From contig NZ_QKVK01000003.1 of assembly GCF_003234965.1 (NCBI RefSeq), positions 248,001 to 312,000 on the forward strand: DNA of 64,000 bases, in the 5' to 3' direction. The position numbers were made by a program, and so were the translations under genes. The stretch is from Aestuariivirga litoralis (lineage in GTDB: Bacteria; Pseudomonadota; Alphaproteobacteria; Rhizobiales; Aestuariivirgaceae). Within the stretch, counting starts at the first letter, position 1, and every line of letters starts with the position of its first letter. The notes under the pieces were generated by a model that was given only the letters and a program-made list of their open reading frames with translations, had not been told where the DNA came from and searched no databases. Shown one piece after another: positions 1-9,565 of this stretch.

Positions 1-213
1 AAGGTCGAAGTTGCGCTGCTCTGGTGTCAGGCTGAGGAGTGACGACGCCACATCTTCGCGTAGCACCACAAAGACCAGAAAACGCCGACGACCTGTACGG
101 CTATCTGAAAGGATCTTGAGAGTCCTGTCGTTGCGCCACTGCCCGACAGTCACGACAAGTCCCCGCTTCGCACGCGCTCAGTCCACGAAGGGGAGTTGGC
201 GGACGCGCATCCG
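1..213. other. left edge, no gene recognised
   Basis: No credible coding region is seen on either strand. One short plus-strand frame, ending in a stop near position 111, reads ENADDLYGYLKGS, which faintly resembles the C-terminal part of class I c-type cytochromes. It is too short to call. The stretch is downstream of the minus-strand glycosyltransferase, so any terminator of the polysaccharide operon would lie here, but no convincing hairpin with a T-run was seen. Confidence 0.4.
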
Positions 214-1878
214 TTAGTCGGCGTGGCTCGGCACCATGCCGACGGGCCGCAATATCTGCTCGATGGATGTGGGGTTGAATACATTTCCCCAACTGCTGGC
301 TATTGGACGGTAGGCATTCTGGTATCTCTGATCGAAGGCGGGGATGCGTTCCACTGCTCGTTCAATAGCATGTTTCAGGCCATCGATGTTTGTGGGTGTC
401 GTTTCAAAATTGGCCGAAATGCTCTTGAGGAATTCAGGCGACCGATTCTCGAAAGTATTGGTTACGACAAGCGCGCCCGTGGTTGCAAACTCAAACGGAA
501 CCACACTGGGGTGGGGCGCGTACATCAGGCTGATGCCAAGATCGATGGAACTGACAAAATTGAAGTAATCGATTTCGCTCATCTTAGGTATGAATTCAAG
601 CTGATGCCCGCGACCCAGTGCAACAGGTGGGTGCTGCTTGAGGCTGCCCAAGCCGATAAATCGCCACTTGGAATCGAAATGGCCCGCTGCACAGAGGTCA
701 CGCAAGGCAATTTCGATCAGCTCATAGAGGTTTCGCGCCGCATGTCCTTCAGGCCGAGCATAGACGGCGCATGTCCGAACCTTCCTCTTCGCCATCTCCT
801 CTGGTCTGGCGAGGGGGCAGGGCGTGATCAGATGCTCGAAGACTGCATAGTCCTTCCCCTCCGCCGGCATCTCGTCACGGCCAAACAGACCGATCCGGTG
901 CTGCTTGAAGTAATCCACCAGAATGCTGGAGTTGAAAATGGGATAGCTGGGAAGATCATATGCGGCTGCACTCAGCGCATAGTGAGATCCGAAGCTGTGG
1001 AAGATCGGCTCGTACTCCTGGTGAAATCCGATGAACCTCGGCTCATCCGTCAGGGCTGCAATTTGGGTCGCGAAGTAGGCATCCCATGTTGAATAGGCCA
1101 CGACACGATCATGTGGGCCGACACGAATCGACGCGTGGTCATCGAGCGACTTGACGTCGACATCCTCGAAAAGCGCGTAGTCTGCCTTCCCACGCGCGCG
1201 CCACTGAAAATAGTCCTTGTTTGCCGTCCGCTCTCCAGTGGTGATGACTTTGATTTGGAATTCGTTTGCAAAACTTGCCTTGACGGCCCTCAGGAACTCG
1301 AAGAATGCACGATAGCCGCCGAACAGAATGTCCGGGTTGAAGTGTGGCATGAGTATCCACAACGTCTTGCTGCCCGGCGCGCCGGTCTGAAGATCCAGTC
1401 TGCGCGTACGTGCCCGCAGATCCTCTATGTTGTTCCTCAAGCTCGGAGCCGTGACGCCTGGCAGTGAAAACTCGAGTGCCTTGTCCAACTCAAACCGCGG
1501 CATCCGTCCTTCACGCTGGCCGGCGATGAGATAGTGATAGAAACCACAAGGAAGTTTTCCGGCTTCAACGACCTCCCTTACGTCGCTGTAGCGTGAGAGA
1601 TACCATTCTTCTGAAAAGTTTGGGTTGGGAGAAGCTCGTGAGGTCCTAACCGTTGCCAGATAGTGGGCATAGGCGTTCGTCGAAGACACTTTCGGGTCTC
1701 CGTCGAGATAGTTCTTGATGTAGAACTGAGCATCGAAACCAAACGACATCTGCACGATGGGAGAATTCACATCGACGCCAGAGTGAGTTGCGGAGGAGGT
1801 ACCCCCGGCCATGTTTCGGCCCAGCAATCGGTTGATGCCCAGAACTCTCCGCCATGATCCATCAGCTACAGCACTCAT
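214..1878 (-). CDS. WsaF-like glycosyltransferase (candidate rhamnosyltransferase)
   Basis: Predicted cytoplasmic glycosyltransferase of about 554 residues, last gene of the minus-strand polysaccharide block. The first ~130 residues hold two motifs (FDAQFYIKNYL and FSEEWYLSRYSDV, then an HYL-x-GQREGR stretch) of the type often found before glycosyltransferase domains in surface-polysaccharide loci. The catalytic part starts near WILMPHFNP. It continues with YARPEGHAARNLYEL and a late GISLMYAPHPSVVPFE segment, which in WsaF/GT4-like enzymes contributes to nucleotide-sugar binding. WsaF itself is a rhamnosyltransferase, and the nearby rml genes make that donor plausible here; this is inference. 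The GTG at 1890 gives four more residues, but the ATG at 1878 is preferred. The true acceptor and linkage cannot be read from sequence. Confidence 0.72.
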   Translation of the reverse strand: MSAVADGSWRRVLGINRLLGRNMAGGTSSATHSGVDVNSPIVQMSFGFDAQFYIKNYLDGDPKVSSTNAYAHYLATVRTSRASPNPNFSEEWYLSRYSDVREVVEAGKLPCGFYHYLIAGQREGRMPRFELDKALEFSLPGVTAPSLRNNIEDLRARTRRLDLQTGAPGSKTLWILMPHFNPDILFGGYRAFFEFLRAVKASFANEFQIKVITTGERTANKDYFQWRARGKADYALFEDVDVKSLDDHASIRVGPHDRVVAYSTWDAYFATQIAALTDEPRFIGFHQEYEPIFHSFGSHYALSAAAYDLPSYPIFNSSILVDYFKQHRIGLFGRDEMPAEGKDYAVFEHLITPCPLARPEEMAKRKVRTCAVYARPEGHAARNLYELIEIALRDLCAAGHFDSKWRFIGLGSLKQHPPVALGRGHQLEFIPKMSEIDYFNFVSSIDLGISLMYAPHPSVVPFEFATTGALVVTNTFENRSPEFLKSISANFETTPTNIDGLKHAIERAVERIPAFDQRYQNAYRPIASSWGNVFNPTSIEQILRPVGMVPSHAD

Positions 1879-2183
1879 ATTGCGTCTCACAACCTAGGGA
1901 GTTGGGAAGGAAGAAGTCTTCAGATAATCGAAAAAACGTTTTTAGTCATCATAATCTTTACAAGCCCGGTCCAGTCATGAGCGGGGAAAGCGAAACCTAT
2001 CGGACATCGCGCCACCAGACGTTCTTTCCTGGCGGCGTCAACTCCCTGCACCATGAAACGTCACCTCCTGCGTGACGATGTGGAAGGAACAGGGGACGAC
2101 ATACTGAAGGTCTCAGGTAGGCCCAGGCGCGAGGCAATCAAAAATTGTACCGTGCACAGGAGTTCACCTGCACACGGAAGGCA
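1879..2183. other. intergenic stretch with a possible decayed gene fragment
   Basis: About 305 bases lie between the sulfotransferase and glycosyltransferase genes. Three frames are interrupted. A plus-strand frame near 2053-2120 contains GDDILKVSG, which looks like the C-terminal hinge region of AMP-forming acyl-CoA synthetases. A different frame just upstream (about 1977-2075) reads through FFPGG. This could be a frameshifted remnant, but the match is short. No promoter or terminator could be assigned with confidence. Confidence 0.3.
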
Positions 2184-2897
2184 TCAGCCCAGGTGAATGC
2201 GTGCTTGCTCCTTGAAGAGTTCTACAGATCTTCTGTAGACTTCTACATCGAGTGGGGCTCGAAGATAGATTTCGCTTCGCGTCTTTTCGTCGAACTCGAT
2301 GATCTTCTTCCGCTGCTTGTGACTGTTAGTGACAGGCAGTCTGATTGGGCTGCCAAAGTGCTTCGCAAGATCCAGGTCTCGCATTTTGGCTTGGAGGAGG
2401 CGGAGCGACACGGGCAAGGCTTCAGTGATGAGGATCAAGTCGTATTTTTCGATCTCCAGTCCTTCGAGGTGTCGAAACATTGCTCCACCAACACCCGTGA
2501 TAGATGCAAAGTCCACCACGGACATGCGACCCTCCACGATGTCCTTGTGGAACAGTGCCTCGCTGCTGTTCTCATTCAACTCATGCAAGTACTGGCTGAT
2601 GATGCGGTCGACGGGATGGCGAACACACGAGATATACTGCGCATCTGGAAAGAGATCGAGGTGGCGCCTGACGTTGCAGTGTCCGTGGATGCCACGAAAG
2701 AAACTCGAAATGAAGTCTCGCCCCGCGCGAATCCGCGGATCGCAGCTGGCATAAGCATCGAATGGTGCGTAATCCATTAGAACGCGGTAGTTGAACGCTT
2801 GGTTCAAGACCTGCCCCAAGGTCGTCCCGCCGGTCTTAGGAATGTGTATTGAAACAAAGAAGTTCGGAGGGGCGGCGTTTGCGCTTTCAATTGACAT
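2184..2897 (-). CDS. sulfotransferase family 2 protein
   Basis: A 237-residue protein predicted to transfer sulfate from PAPS to a hydroxyl group, most likely of a carbohydrate. The 5'-phosphosulfate-binding loop is at residues 18-25 (HIPKTGGT). The 3'-phosphate-binding segment is at about 90-105 (SCVRHPVDRIISQYLH, with the Arg and Ser expected). The length fits single-domain bacterial carbohydrate sulfotransferases. It has no signal peptide, so it would act in the cytoplasm, on a sugar precursor or lipid-linked intermediate. Its place between an acetylation pair and a glycosyltransferase suggests that it decorates the same glycan. No PAPS-forming genes are in the window. The substrate is unknown. 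Confidence 0.8.
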   Translation of the reverse strand: MSIESANAAPPNFFVSIHIPKTGGTTLGQVLNQAFNYRVLMDYAPFDAYASCDPRIRAGRDFISSFFRGIHGHCNVRRHLDLFPDAQYISCVRHPVDRIISQYLHELNENSSEALFHKDIVEGRMSVVDFASITGVGGAMFRHLEGLEIEKYDLILITEALPVSLRLLQAKMRDLDLAKHFGSPIRLPVTNSHKQRKKIIEFDEKTRSEIYLRAPLDVEVYRRSVELFKEQARIHLG

Positions 2898-3011
2898 TCG
2901 ATTCCTCGGCCCATTGTGCTCCGCACCCCAAATATGGGACTCGCGGATGAGATTGATTCACTCTAGTAAAGCATATCGCTTCAATCGATCCCGCAATTCA
3001 ACGCACACTCT

Positions 3012-4556
3012 TCAGTTGCATACCTCGCTATGAGGCGAGACGGCCACAAGAACGGGTGGGGCGAGATCGAATTTTGAGCATACGGCAGGACTATCGACGT
3101 CTACCCGCAACTTCGTCAATCTTTCTCCGGCCAGCCCCGAGTCAAGGAGGTGGAGTGGATAGAGAGGCTTGGAGGGATCATAGGTCAGCCTGATGCTTCT
3201 GGCCTCGTTGAAACCGGCCGCCATGTTCGTTGCCCAGAACATCTGAAGTTGTACCGGCTGTGACTGGCTTTGACAGTTCAGATCAATCTTTACATGGGTC
3301 TTATCGGACCCAGCAGTGCCATTAGGAAGATCAAAGACTAAGGAAGGATCAGGCCCGCTGATGGCAAAGCCGGAGTTCTGGTCAGATACGACAACGTCGT
3401 GGACTGAGTGCAGGGTTGCAGCAATAGGCTTGTCGGTTTCCTTGGCATGGCCATTCACGCCGGGAAGGATCAGCGGCTTTGAGAATGCCTCATTTCGAGC
3501 ATCGCGCTCAACTACGGTTACAAACACATAGTCGGGCTTGAACCCGTCCACGAGTTCCTTGAGAACCTCCGGCTTCATCCCCTCGGACCAATGCAACTGC
3601 AAAATGTCGCTGAAGGTCTGGCTCATGTAGGGAGACATGTTAGTACCGAAGGAGTCCCGCAGCCATAACACCCTGCGCTGGTTGAGCGCGTCCGGCGAGC
3701 GCACAAGGATCGGGGTGCTCCAGCGCGGCACAGGTTGATTCGGCCCCGATAGAAGAGGTTTACCTGAGCGCCAATCAATCTGTGTGATGCGCAATGCGCG
3801 GATCGGAGGAGAGGGCAATTCCTCCCACTCTGAATAATCTCGTTGCAAGTTGAGGAAGGCAGCCAGGTCCCCCGCAGATCTAGCTTGCCTGCCACTAGCC
3901 AAGTAACTTTCGGGAGATGGCCAGCGTATATCCGGCAAGTCACGGGCGGTCTGCTCCGCGAAAGTCCGAAACGCAACTCCGGCACCAAGGCGGTTCCAGT
4001 GACTATCGGTGGGATAGTAGAGTGGCACATGGCTCTGCTTTGCTGCGTCCGCTAGCGCTTGCCTTACATCCACATACTGCGGACCCAATTCACCCATGAA
4101 TGTATCGGCTACTGACGGCGACGGAGCTTTCATCCATGAGGGTGCTTTCTCGGCATATATCTCGCTCTTGTTGGGGCCTACGATGATTTTGTAGGCTTTG
4201 ATGCCAGCCTGGCAGAGTGCGTATTGCCATTCGCGCGCCGTTCTTGAGATTTCCATGCCGCGCTCTCTATCGGCCTCGTCAGGTATCCGCCGTTGCTCGG
4301 ACACTCCTCTGGCATAGGCATCACCCAGAAAGAACCATCCATTCCTACCGACGATCACGTTTGATGGGTCGACGCTGATTCCAAGCGGGACAAGCACATC
4401 CGATAGCAGTCGACGACCAAAGTCCACGTTGTAAAGGGCCGCAGGGTCGGTCCAGTCAAAGGTCGATGCTCGATCTGACCAGAAGAGGTTGAAGCTCGGG
4501 ATGACGAGCAAGCTGGATGCCACCAGTAAGAGCAGGCCGATGATATGTTTTTTCAT
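3012..4556 (-). CDS. AlgX/AlgJ-like polysaccharide O-acetyltransferase
   Basis: A 514-residue exported SGNH-fold enzyme predicted to move acetyl groups onto a polysaccharide in the periplasm. Residues 1-25 form a signal peptide or anchor (Lys-Lys followed by a Leu-rich stretch). The AlgX/AlgJ signature is complete: YYPTDSHW at 180-187 supplies the Asp-x-His pair, and LWLRDSFG at 297-304 carries the candidate nucleophile Ser302. A C-terminal domain of about 150 residues follows and may bind carbohydrate. The gene begins 6 bases after the MBOAT gene, and the two families normally work together. The molecule receiving acetate is unlikely to be alginate, because no other alginate genes are present. 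Confidence 0.85.
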   Translation of the reverse strand: MKKHIIGLLLLVASSLLVIPSFNLFWSDRASTFDWTDPAALYNVDFGRRLLSDVLVPLGISVDPSNVIVGRNGWFFLGDAYARGVSEQRRIPDEADRERGMEISRTAREWQYALCQAGIKAYKIIVGPNKSEIYAEKAPSWMKAPSPSVADTFMGELGPQYVDVRQALADAAKQSHVPLYYPTDSHWNRLGAGVAFRTFAEQTARDLPDIRWPSPESYLASGRQARSAGDLAAFLNLQRDYSEWEELPSPPIRALRITQIDWRSGKPLLSGPNQPVPRWSTPILVRSPDALNQRRVLWLRDSFGTNMSPYMSQTFSDILQLHWSEGMKPEVLKELVDGFKPDYVFVTVVERDARNEAFSKPLILPGVNGHAKETDKPIAATLHSVHDVVVSDQNSGFAISGPDPSLVFDLPNGTAGSDKTHVKIDLNCQSQSQPVQLQMFWATNMAAGFNEARSIRLTYDPSKPLYPLHLLDSGLAGERLTKLRVDVDSPAVCSKFDLAPPVLVAVSPHSEVCN

Positions 4557-4562
4557 GTCAGC

Positions 4563-6062
4563 TCAGAAGTTGAAGTAGAGGAATACGGTGCTCGTCTTGG
4601 CAAGCGAGAAGTGCAGCCCAACGATGCCAAGGATTACCCCCATCCAGTAGTAGCGCATCGTCGATTTTGTGCTCAGCAGCTCCATGCTGTTTCTCGCGGG
4701 TAACAGCAACAGCGCGGCAATGACAAGCAACAGAAATGGGAGTTGCCCAATGAGCTGTGGCGGCAGGACCAGACCCAGCCTGTCGGCCAGAGTCCCGGCC
4801 CAGGCAAGGTCTGCGGTCGGTACCTGATTCATGGGTACTGGAAGGGCGGAGTGAATATCTCCCATGCCCTGTAGCACCCTGCTCGCGCTGTCGAGAGACT
4901 CGGCACGGAAGAAGACCCATGCAAAGTTCACGAACAAGAATGTCGTTGCCCATGCAAGCGGTCGGGGCAGAGATACACCCGTCGAAGTCCAGAGCCGATG
5001 GATGATGGTCGCCCCACCATGCAGAGCTCCCCAGATGACGAACATCCAAGTCGCGCCGTGCCAGAAGCCGCCCAGCAGAAAAGTGATGAAGAGGTTCGTA
5101 AACGTTCGCAGAAGAGATCCCTTGCTGCCCCCAAGGGGAATGTAAATGTAGTCACGGAGGAATGCACTGAGCGTCATGTGCCAGCGCCGCCAGAAGTCCT
5201 GAATGCTCGTCGCCTTGTAGGGAGAGTTGAAGTTGTCTGGAAGCCGTATGTTGAACAGCAAGGAAGCGCCAATTGCCATGTCGCAGTAGCCGCTGAAATC
5301 GAAGTATAGCTGAAGCGTATAGGACAAACTGGCTGTCCAGGCTTCGTAGAAATTGAGAGCGTGCGTAGCTTCGAAGCCTCGGTCCGCTCCGATTGCAAGC
5401 GTATCCGCAAGCACGGCCTTCTTGAAAAGGCCCAACCCAAAGAGCCCGAGTCCGAACAGAATGTTGTGGGCATTCGGCGCGATGTTCGCCTTGTCATTGA
5501 ACTGCGGCATGATCTGATTGTGCTGAACAATGGGTCCGGCAATCAGATGCGGAAAATAGGTCACGAAAAGTGAGTAATTGAGCAGATTGTACTGCGATGT
5601 CGTACCTCGATAACTGTCGACGAGATAGACAATCTGCGTGAAAGTGAAAAAGCTGATCGCGAGCGGCAAAACAATGCCCTGAAGGCTGAACCCGGTTCCG
5701 AAGACCACATTCGTGTTCAAAATGAAGAAGTCTGTATACTTAAAGTACCCGAGGAGAAGCAGGTTCGCTGCAATCCCGATGAGCAGGACGGTCTCGCGGT
5801 GGGACTGGTGCCACGCCGGCTTGGGTGACTCGCCCAGTGCTTGATGACTAAGCGATAGGCCTGTTCCAATTGCATAGTTAACAACGATGGAGGCGAGGAT
5901 CAGCGGCAGATATCTCACATCCCAATAGGAATAGAAAAAGAGACTCGCAATCACGAGCCATGCCTTGCCGGCAGAGACCCACTGCTGCCTGTTCAAGAGA
6001 AAGTAGATACATGCGACAATTGGCAAGAAAAGAATGATGAATTGCCATGAGCTGAAAAGCAT
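4563..6062 (-). CDS. MBOAT acyltransferase, AlgI family
   Basis: Polytopic inner-membrane protein, 499 residues from the chosen start. It is predicted to carry acetyl groups across the membrane to the AlgX-like partner encoded just downstream. The N-terminus MLFSSWQFIILFLP is the usual AlgI beginning, so the ATG at 6062 is preferred over the TTG at 6110. Family motifs are DFWRRWHMTLS at about 289-299 and GFWHGATW at about 333-340, with the invariant MBOAT histidine at about 335. Many hydrophobic segments span the length. It is transcribed after the GH99-like/RgpF fusion gene and probably in the same operon. Confidence 0.9.
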   Translation of the reverse strand: MLFSSWQFIILFLPIVACIYFLLNRQQWVSAGKAWLVIASLFFYSYWDVRYLPLILASIVVNYAIGTGLSLSHQALGESPKPAWHQSHRETVLLIGIAANLLLLGYFKYTDFFILNTNVVFGTGFSLQGIVLPLAISFFTFTQIVYLVDSYRGTTSQYNLLNYSLFVTYFPHLIAGPIVQHNQIMPQFNDKANIAPNAHNILFGLGLFGLGLFKKAVLADTLAIGADRGFEATHALNFYEAWTASLSYTLQLYFDFSGYCDMAIGASLLFNIRLPDNFNSPYKATSIQDFWRRWHMTLSAFLRDYIYIPLGGSKGSLLRTFTNLFITFLLGGFWHGATWMFVIWGALHGGATIIHRLWTSTGVSLPRPLAWATTFLFVNFAWVFFRAESLDSASRVLQGMGDIHSALPVPMNQVPTADLAWAGTLADRLGLVLPPQLIGQLPFLLLVIAALLLLPARNSMELLSTKSTMRYYWMGVILGIVGLHFSLAKTSTVFLYFNF

Positions 6063-6121
6063 AAGGGGGCCGTTTGCATTGGAATTGAATGGGGTTCGGA
6101 GTGCGACCAAGTCCTGGGCGA

Positions 6122-8377
6122 CTAATCTGGACTTGGCGGTCTGGGCGCTCCGACAGAATCGACCTCATATGAGCTAGCCTTGCAGACGGCGCAGAACAGG
6201 CGCTCGATCGCATGGGCCAGCGTTCCATCGACGAGCCCCCGCTCAATGTCGAACATGTCACTGTTGAGGCTAAGCAAAGGTGTGAGGGCTTCTGGCCGGA
6301 ACCAGAACATTGAGCCCGCAGGGAAGGTACCCTTCCAATTCTTCAGTCCGAGACCGTTAGCGACGCGGGAGGTCAGGTCGCCGGAGAATGTGAGGTTCTT
6401 GTCACTGTGGTCTATCAGGGCGCCACGGGCCGTAAGCAGACCTAGTTGAGGGCGGGTCAACAGGACGTTCAGTGCGGTGTCGCTAGCGAGATCCTCGATC
6501 AACTTGGTACGGAGCTCGGGACCGTCTTCCCGATAGACTGATAGTTTTCCATGAAACTTGCCCACGGCCCTATAACCCAGTTGGGCAATCCGGGCATAGG
6601 TCATCAGGAATGGACGTATGTCCCGTCCTCGGTTGTCAACGATTTCAATCATCGCCGTTGGAATGCAATTGCTTACCAGCTTGGCCAGTGCCAGCGAAGT
6701 GACCGTCACGAAGACATCCGGTTCGTGCCTTTCGAGACGCTGGTGGGCCAAGAGCAGATCGGGCCATGCCTCCTCGTAGTGAAGGTGGAAAATGAGGGCG
6801 ATGTCACTGCGTCGGTGCGACGGTATTGGTGGCGCAAGATAGTGCGCCGCCTCCGTAGTATAGTTCGAGAGCACTTGCCGAGTAGCCTCGAGATATCCAT
6901 ACCCATGCCTCTGATCCGGCTCAAGATGAGCACCTTCGGCCCATTCGTTCCAGGCATTGACAAAGATCAACTTCTCTTCGGCGGACAGGCTGCTGTCTTT
7001 GGCAACACGTTCGGCATTCGCAGACAGCCACTGCGCATAGCGAGACGCCGAGAACCCCGCAAATACGGTTCCCCGGCTCCCCTTTCGGGGTGTGTTGTCC
7101 CAAGACAGCATCGCTGTCGGCAATACCTTGAAGTCGTCACGCGGACGCATGACTGCGTTGGTCACGACGTCATCATAGCTATATATGGTACCCGTGAAGC
7201 GCGGATCGAGATCCTCCATCTTCTCGGTGATATCTCTCGATGCGGCAGTATGAGGTGGAAACTCCAGCGCGGCGTCAAACCCGTATCTCCGTGGATCTCT
7301 TTGGCCAAAGGTCTGGGCACTTATCAGGTACAGACCTGGAAATCCAAACTCTTTGGCTTGTTCTCTCCACATCGCCGCTGTCTCGGCCATCGCTGGGATG
7401 ATGTCAGTCCGATAGACAACGAGCACGGGTTTTCCGTCGACCTTGATATATCGTTTGCTCTCAAAGTAAGGGCGAAGGTATTCGAGTAAGGCGCGGGAAT
7501 CCTCGTGCGAGTGCTTCTGGGCGATAAGCACGGCGTCCTCCTGACCATCCCACCTCCTGGTCCAGTTCTCGTTCGCCCAGATCATGCAAAATGGTATGTC
7601 GACGTTCTCGTTTTCAAGCATCTGTCGGAGAGGCTTCTCCATGAGAACTTTGCGATCGAACCAATAGAAGTAGTATGCAAACCCAGAGATGAGGTATTCG
7701 CGTGCAAGCCGGGCCTGCTCTTCCATGACCTCCGGGATGCGCAGGTCGTAGTAGCCCAGATGTATGGGGCAGTGGGGCTGGTGATGCCCCTGGAACAGGG
7801 GCTTGGCCTTGCCAACGTTTGTCCACTCGGTGAATCCCTTTCCCCACCACAGGTCATTCTCGGGAAAGGGATGGAACTGTGGAAGATAAAAGGCGATCGC
7901 TCGAGGCGATGTGACATCTCGAGATCCATAGGCGTGCGGCACGAAGCCGTCAGATACTGTTGAGAATTCAATCCGTTCAATGCGTGTGTCGTAGCGCATG
8001 AATTCCAGCACTTGGTAATCCAATGAATTCCTGCCGGTGACTGGCTGAGTCGGGCTTTCGCCTCGGCTCATCATGTTTTCAGCGGCGGCGGGCCAGCCAA
8101 GGGCCGTTCGAATTCGATTGATCAGTCGCTGCCAAATCGGGATCGTCTGCCGGACCCTGCTCTGTCTAAGTTCGAGCAACTCCGCTTCAACGCGCTCCAA
8201 CTCGGCTCTGCGGGACATAAGTGCGTCGGAAAGATCGGCATACTCCTTCTGTCTAGAGGACACTGGCGTCTCCCTTTCGATGGAGGAACTCTCTGCAAGG
8301 CGCGTTACAGGATTTGGCAACCCCTCCTGCGGGCCACGACTGCTGATCTTTGCCACTCCATTGGGCGTTTCTTTCAT
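6122..8377 (-). CDS. GH99-like (WbsX) / RgpF two-domain glycan assembly protein
   Basis: A large cytoplasmic protein of about 751 residues and the first gene of the minus-strand polysaccharide block. A short coiled coil (about 40-75) precedes a glycoside-hydrolase-99-like domain of the WbsX type (about 155-505). Its motifs include FYLPQFHPFPEN, GFTEWTNVGKAKPLF, IWANENWTRRWDG and FVNAWNEWAEG. From about 525 to the end it changes to a rhamnan-synthesis RgpF-type domain (DIALIFHLHYEEAWPDL, VDNRGRDIRPFL, GKFHGKLSVY). WbsX-type domains are common in O-antigen and capsule loci, and RgpF proteins help build rhamnose polymers. Joining both in one chain points to rhamnan-type chain synthesis. The ATG at 8377 is preferred over the TTG at 8392. 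Donor and linkage are unknown. Confidence 0.8.
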   Translation of the reverse strand: MKETPNGVAKISSRGPQEGLPNPVTRLAESSSIERETPVSSRQKEYADLSDALMSRRAELERVEAELLELRQSRVRQTIPIWQRLINRIRTALGWPAAAENMMSRGESPTQPVTGRNSLDYQVLEFMRYDTRIERIEFSTVSDGFVPHAYGSRDVTSPRAIAFYLPQFHPFPENDLWWGKGFTEWTNVGKAKPLFQGHHQPHCPIHLGYYDLRIPEVMEEQARLAREYLISGFAYYFYWFDRKVLMEKPLRQMLENENVDIPFCMIWANENWTRRWDGQEDAVLIAQKHSHEDSRALLEYLRPYFESKRYIKVDGKPVLVVYRTDIIPAMAETAAMWREQAKEFGFPGLYLISAQTFGQRDPRRYGFDAALEFPPHTAASRDITEKMEDLDPRFTGTIYSYDDVVTNAVMRPRDDFKVLPTAMLSWDNTPRKGSRGTVFAGFSASRYAQWLSANAERVAKDSSLSAEEKLIFVNAWNEWAEGAHLEPDQRHGYGYLEATRQVLSNYTTEAAHYLAPPIPSHRRSDIALIFHLHYEEAWPDLLLAHQRLERHEPDVFVTVTSLALAKLVSNCIPTAMIEIVDNRGRDIRPFLMTYARIAQLGYRAVGKFHGKLSVYREDGPELRTKLIEDLASDTALNVLLTRPQLGLLTARGALIDHSDKNLTFSGDLTSRVANGLGLKNWKGTFPAGSMFWFRPEALTPLLSLNSDMFDIERGLVDGTLAHAIERLFCAVCKASSYEVDSVGAPRPPSPD

Positions 8378-8474
8378 TCGATGTGTAGCCAACGCAGGTC
8401 CCGCTGTTCGATCAGTCCAGTCGACCCTGAAAAGCCACTGTCTGCCAAAGTCGTAAAAAACAACTAAAGGTTAA

Positions 8475-8488
8475 GCGATCTTGATCGC
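8475..8488. repeat. inverted repeat GCGATC-TT-GATCGC
   Basis: Perfect 6-base inverted repeat with a 2-base centre in the 285-base AT-rich divergent region between the polysaccharide block and rmlA. A protein-binding site is possible; a hairpin with so small a loop is unlikely. No function is assigned. Confidence 0.35.
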
Positions 8489-8563
8489 CGAAGTATGTCT
8501 TCCACTCAAATGACAGAATGTCCATCACGGTTGGTGAATTGACATCCACGCGGTTTAACACTC

Positions 8564-8579
8564 TTGATCACGCAATCAA
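8564..8579. repeat. inverted repeat TTGAT-N6-ATCAA
   Basis: Perfect 5-base arms with a 6-base spacer, about 85 bases upstream of rmlA. The spacing of half-sites by about one helical turn would suit a dimeric regulator. A TTGACA hexamer at 8539-8544 lies next to it, but no good -10 element follows at the right distance, so no promoter is called. Confidence 0.3.
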
Positions 8580-8662
8580 CCGGTACTCCAAGACCAGAGA
8601 TATGCTTGCTCCTCTAAAATTGATAGCGTAAAGAAGCTTAGCTTAATGGACCGAAGAACTGA

Positions 8663-9565
8663 ATGACCGAAATCTCAAAAGGCATCATCTTGGCGGGAGG
8701 CAGTGGAACGCGGTTGTACCCGCTCACGCTCTCCGTCTCCAAGCAGGTCCTCCCCGTCTACGACAAGCCGATGATCTATTATCCCCTGTCCGTGCTGATG
8801 CTCGCCGGCATTCGGGATATTCTCGTGATTTCGACACCGCGTGATTTGCCGCTCTTCAGGTCGTTGCTTGGAGATGGCTCCGCCTTCGGAATTTCGATAT
8901 CCTACGCAGAGCAACCCGAGCCGAAGGGTCTTGCGCAGGCTTTTCTGATTGGAGAGGAGTTTCTGGCGGGAGGGCCCGCCGCGCTTGTGCTTGGAGACAA
9001 CATCTTCCATGGCGAGCGGCTTCAGGAAAAGTGCCGTGCTGCCGTCAGCCGCATGAAGGGTGCCACCGTTTTCGCGTACCATGTTTCAGATCCGGAGCGG
9101 TATGGCGTCGTTTCCTTCGATGCGGATGGCCGTGCGTCGTCAATCGAAGAGAAGCCACGGCACCCCACGTCCAATTGGGCCGTGACCGGTCTTTACTTCT
9201 ATGATTCGGATGTCGTTGACATCGCCCGGTCGTTGAAGCCGTCGTCTCGCGGAGAGCTTGAGATCACGGATATCAACCGTGAATACCTGAGGCGAGGCGA
9301 GCTCAATGTCGAACACCTCGGCAGAGGGTTCGCATGGCTCGACACTGGAACTCATGACAGCCTTCATGATGCCGGAGCCTTCATCCGTACACTGGAAGTC
9401 CGCACAGGAATCAAGGTCTGCTGCCCGGAGGAAATCGCCTTTCTCTCTGGATGGATCGACACCGAAGCTCTCCTGTCGCAGGCTGCTCTGCTCGGCAAGA
9501 CGGAATATGCCGCCTATCTCCGCCAGGTGGTCAGGGAACAGCAACTTTCGCAGGGTTCAGCCTGA
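8663..9565 (+). CDS. rmlA: glucose-1-phosphate thymidylyltransferase
   Basis: Cytoplasmic nucleotidyltransferase, 300 residues. It joins glucose 1-phosphate and dTTP to give dTDP-glucose, the first step to dTDP-L-rhamnose. The nucleotide-binding signature [11 protein letters not shown] is at 12-22, followed by the family stretches [17 protein letters not shown] and LGDNIFHG, with YGVV and EEKP further on. The length matches RmlA/RfbA. It is first in a tight rmlA-C-B-D cluster whose genes overlap or nearly touch. The next gene starts inside its stop codon (TGATG), so the two are translationally coupled. Confidence 0.96.
   Translation: MTEISKGIILAGGSGTRLYPLTLSVSKQVLPVYDKPMIYYPLSVLMLAGIRDILVISTPRDLPLFRSLLGDGSAFGISISYAEQPEPKGLAQAFLIGEEFLAGGPAALVLGDNIFHGERLQEKCRAAVSRMKGATVFAYHVSDPERYGVVSFDADGRASSIEEKPRHPTSNWAVTGLYFYDSDVVDIARSLKPSSRGELEITDINREYLRRGELNVEHLGRGFAWLDTGTHDSLHDAGAFIRTLEVRTGIKVCCPEEIAFLSGWIDTEALLSQAALLGKTEYAAYLRQVVREQQLSQGSA

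Noticed and set aside
1-213. Short plus-strand frame with ENADDLYGYLKGS, resembling a c-type cytochrome C-terminus
   Set aside because: Only about 13 residues match by eye, there is no CxxCH heme motif and the frame is bounded by stops; not enough to call a gene or pseudogene.
196-1092. 298-codon plus-strand ORF
   Set aside because: It lies fully antisense to the glycosyltransferase gene, which has recognisable motifs; the ORF product shows no family features.
8539-8567. TTGACA as a -35 box for rmlA
   Set aside because: The hexamer at the right spacing (TCTTGA) is a poor -10, so no promoter was called.
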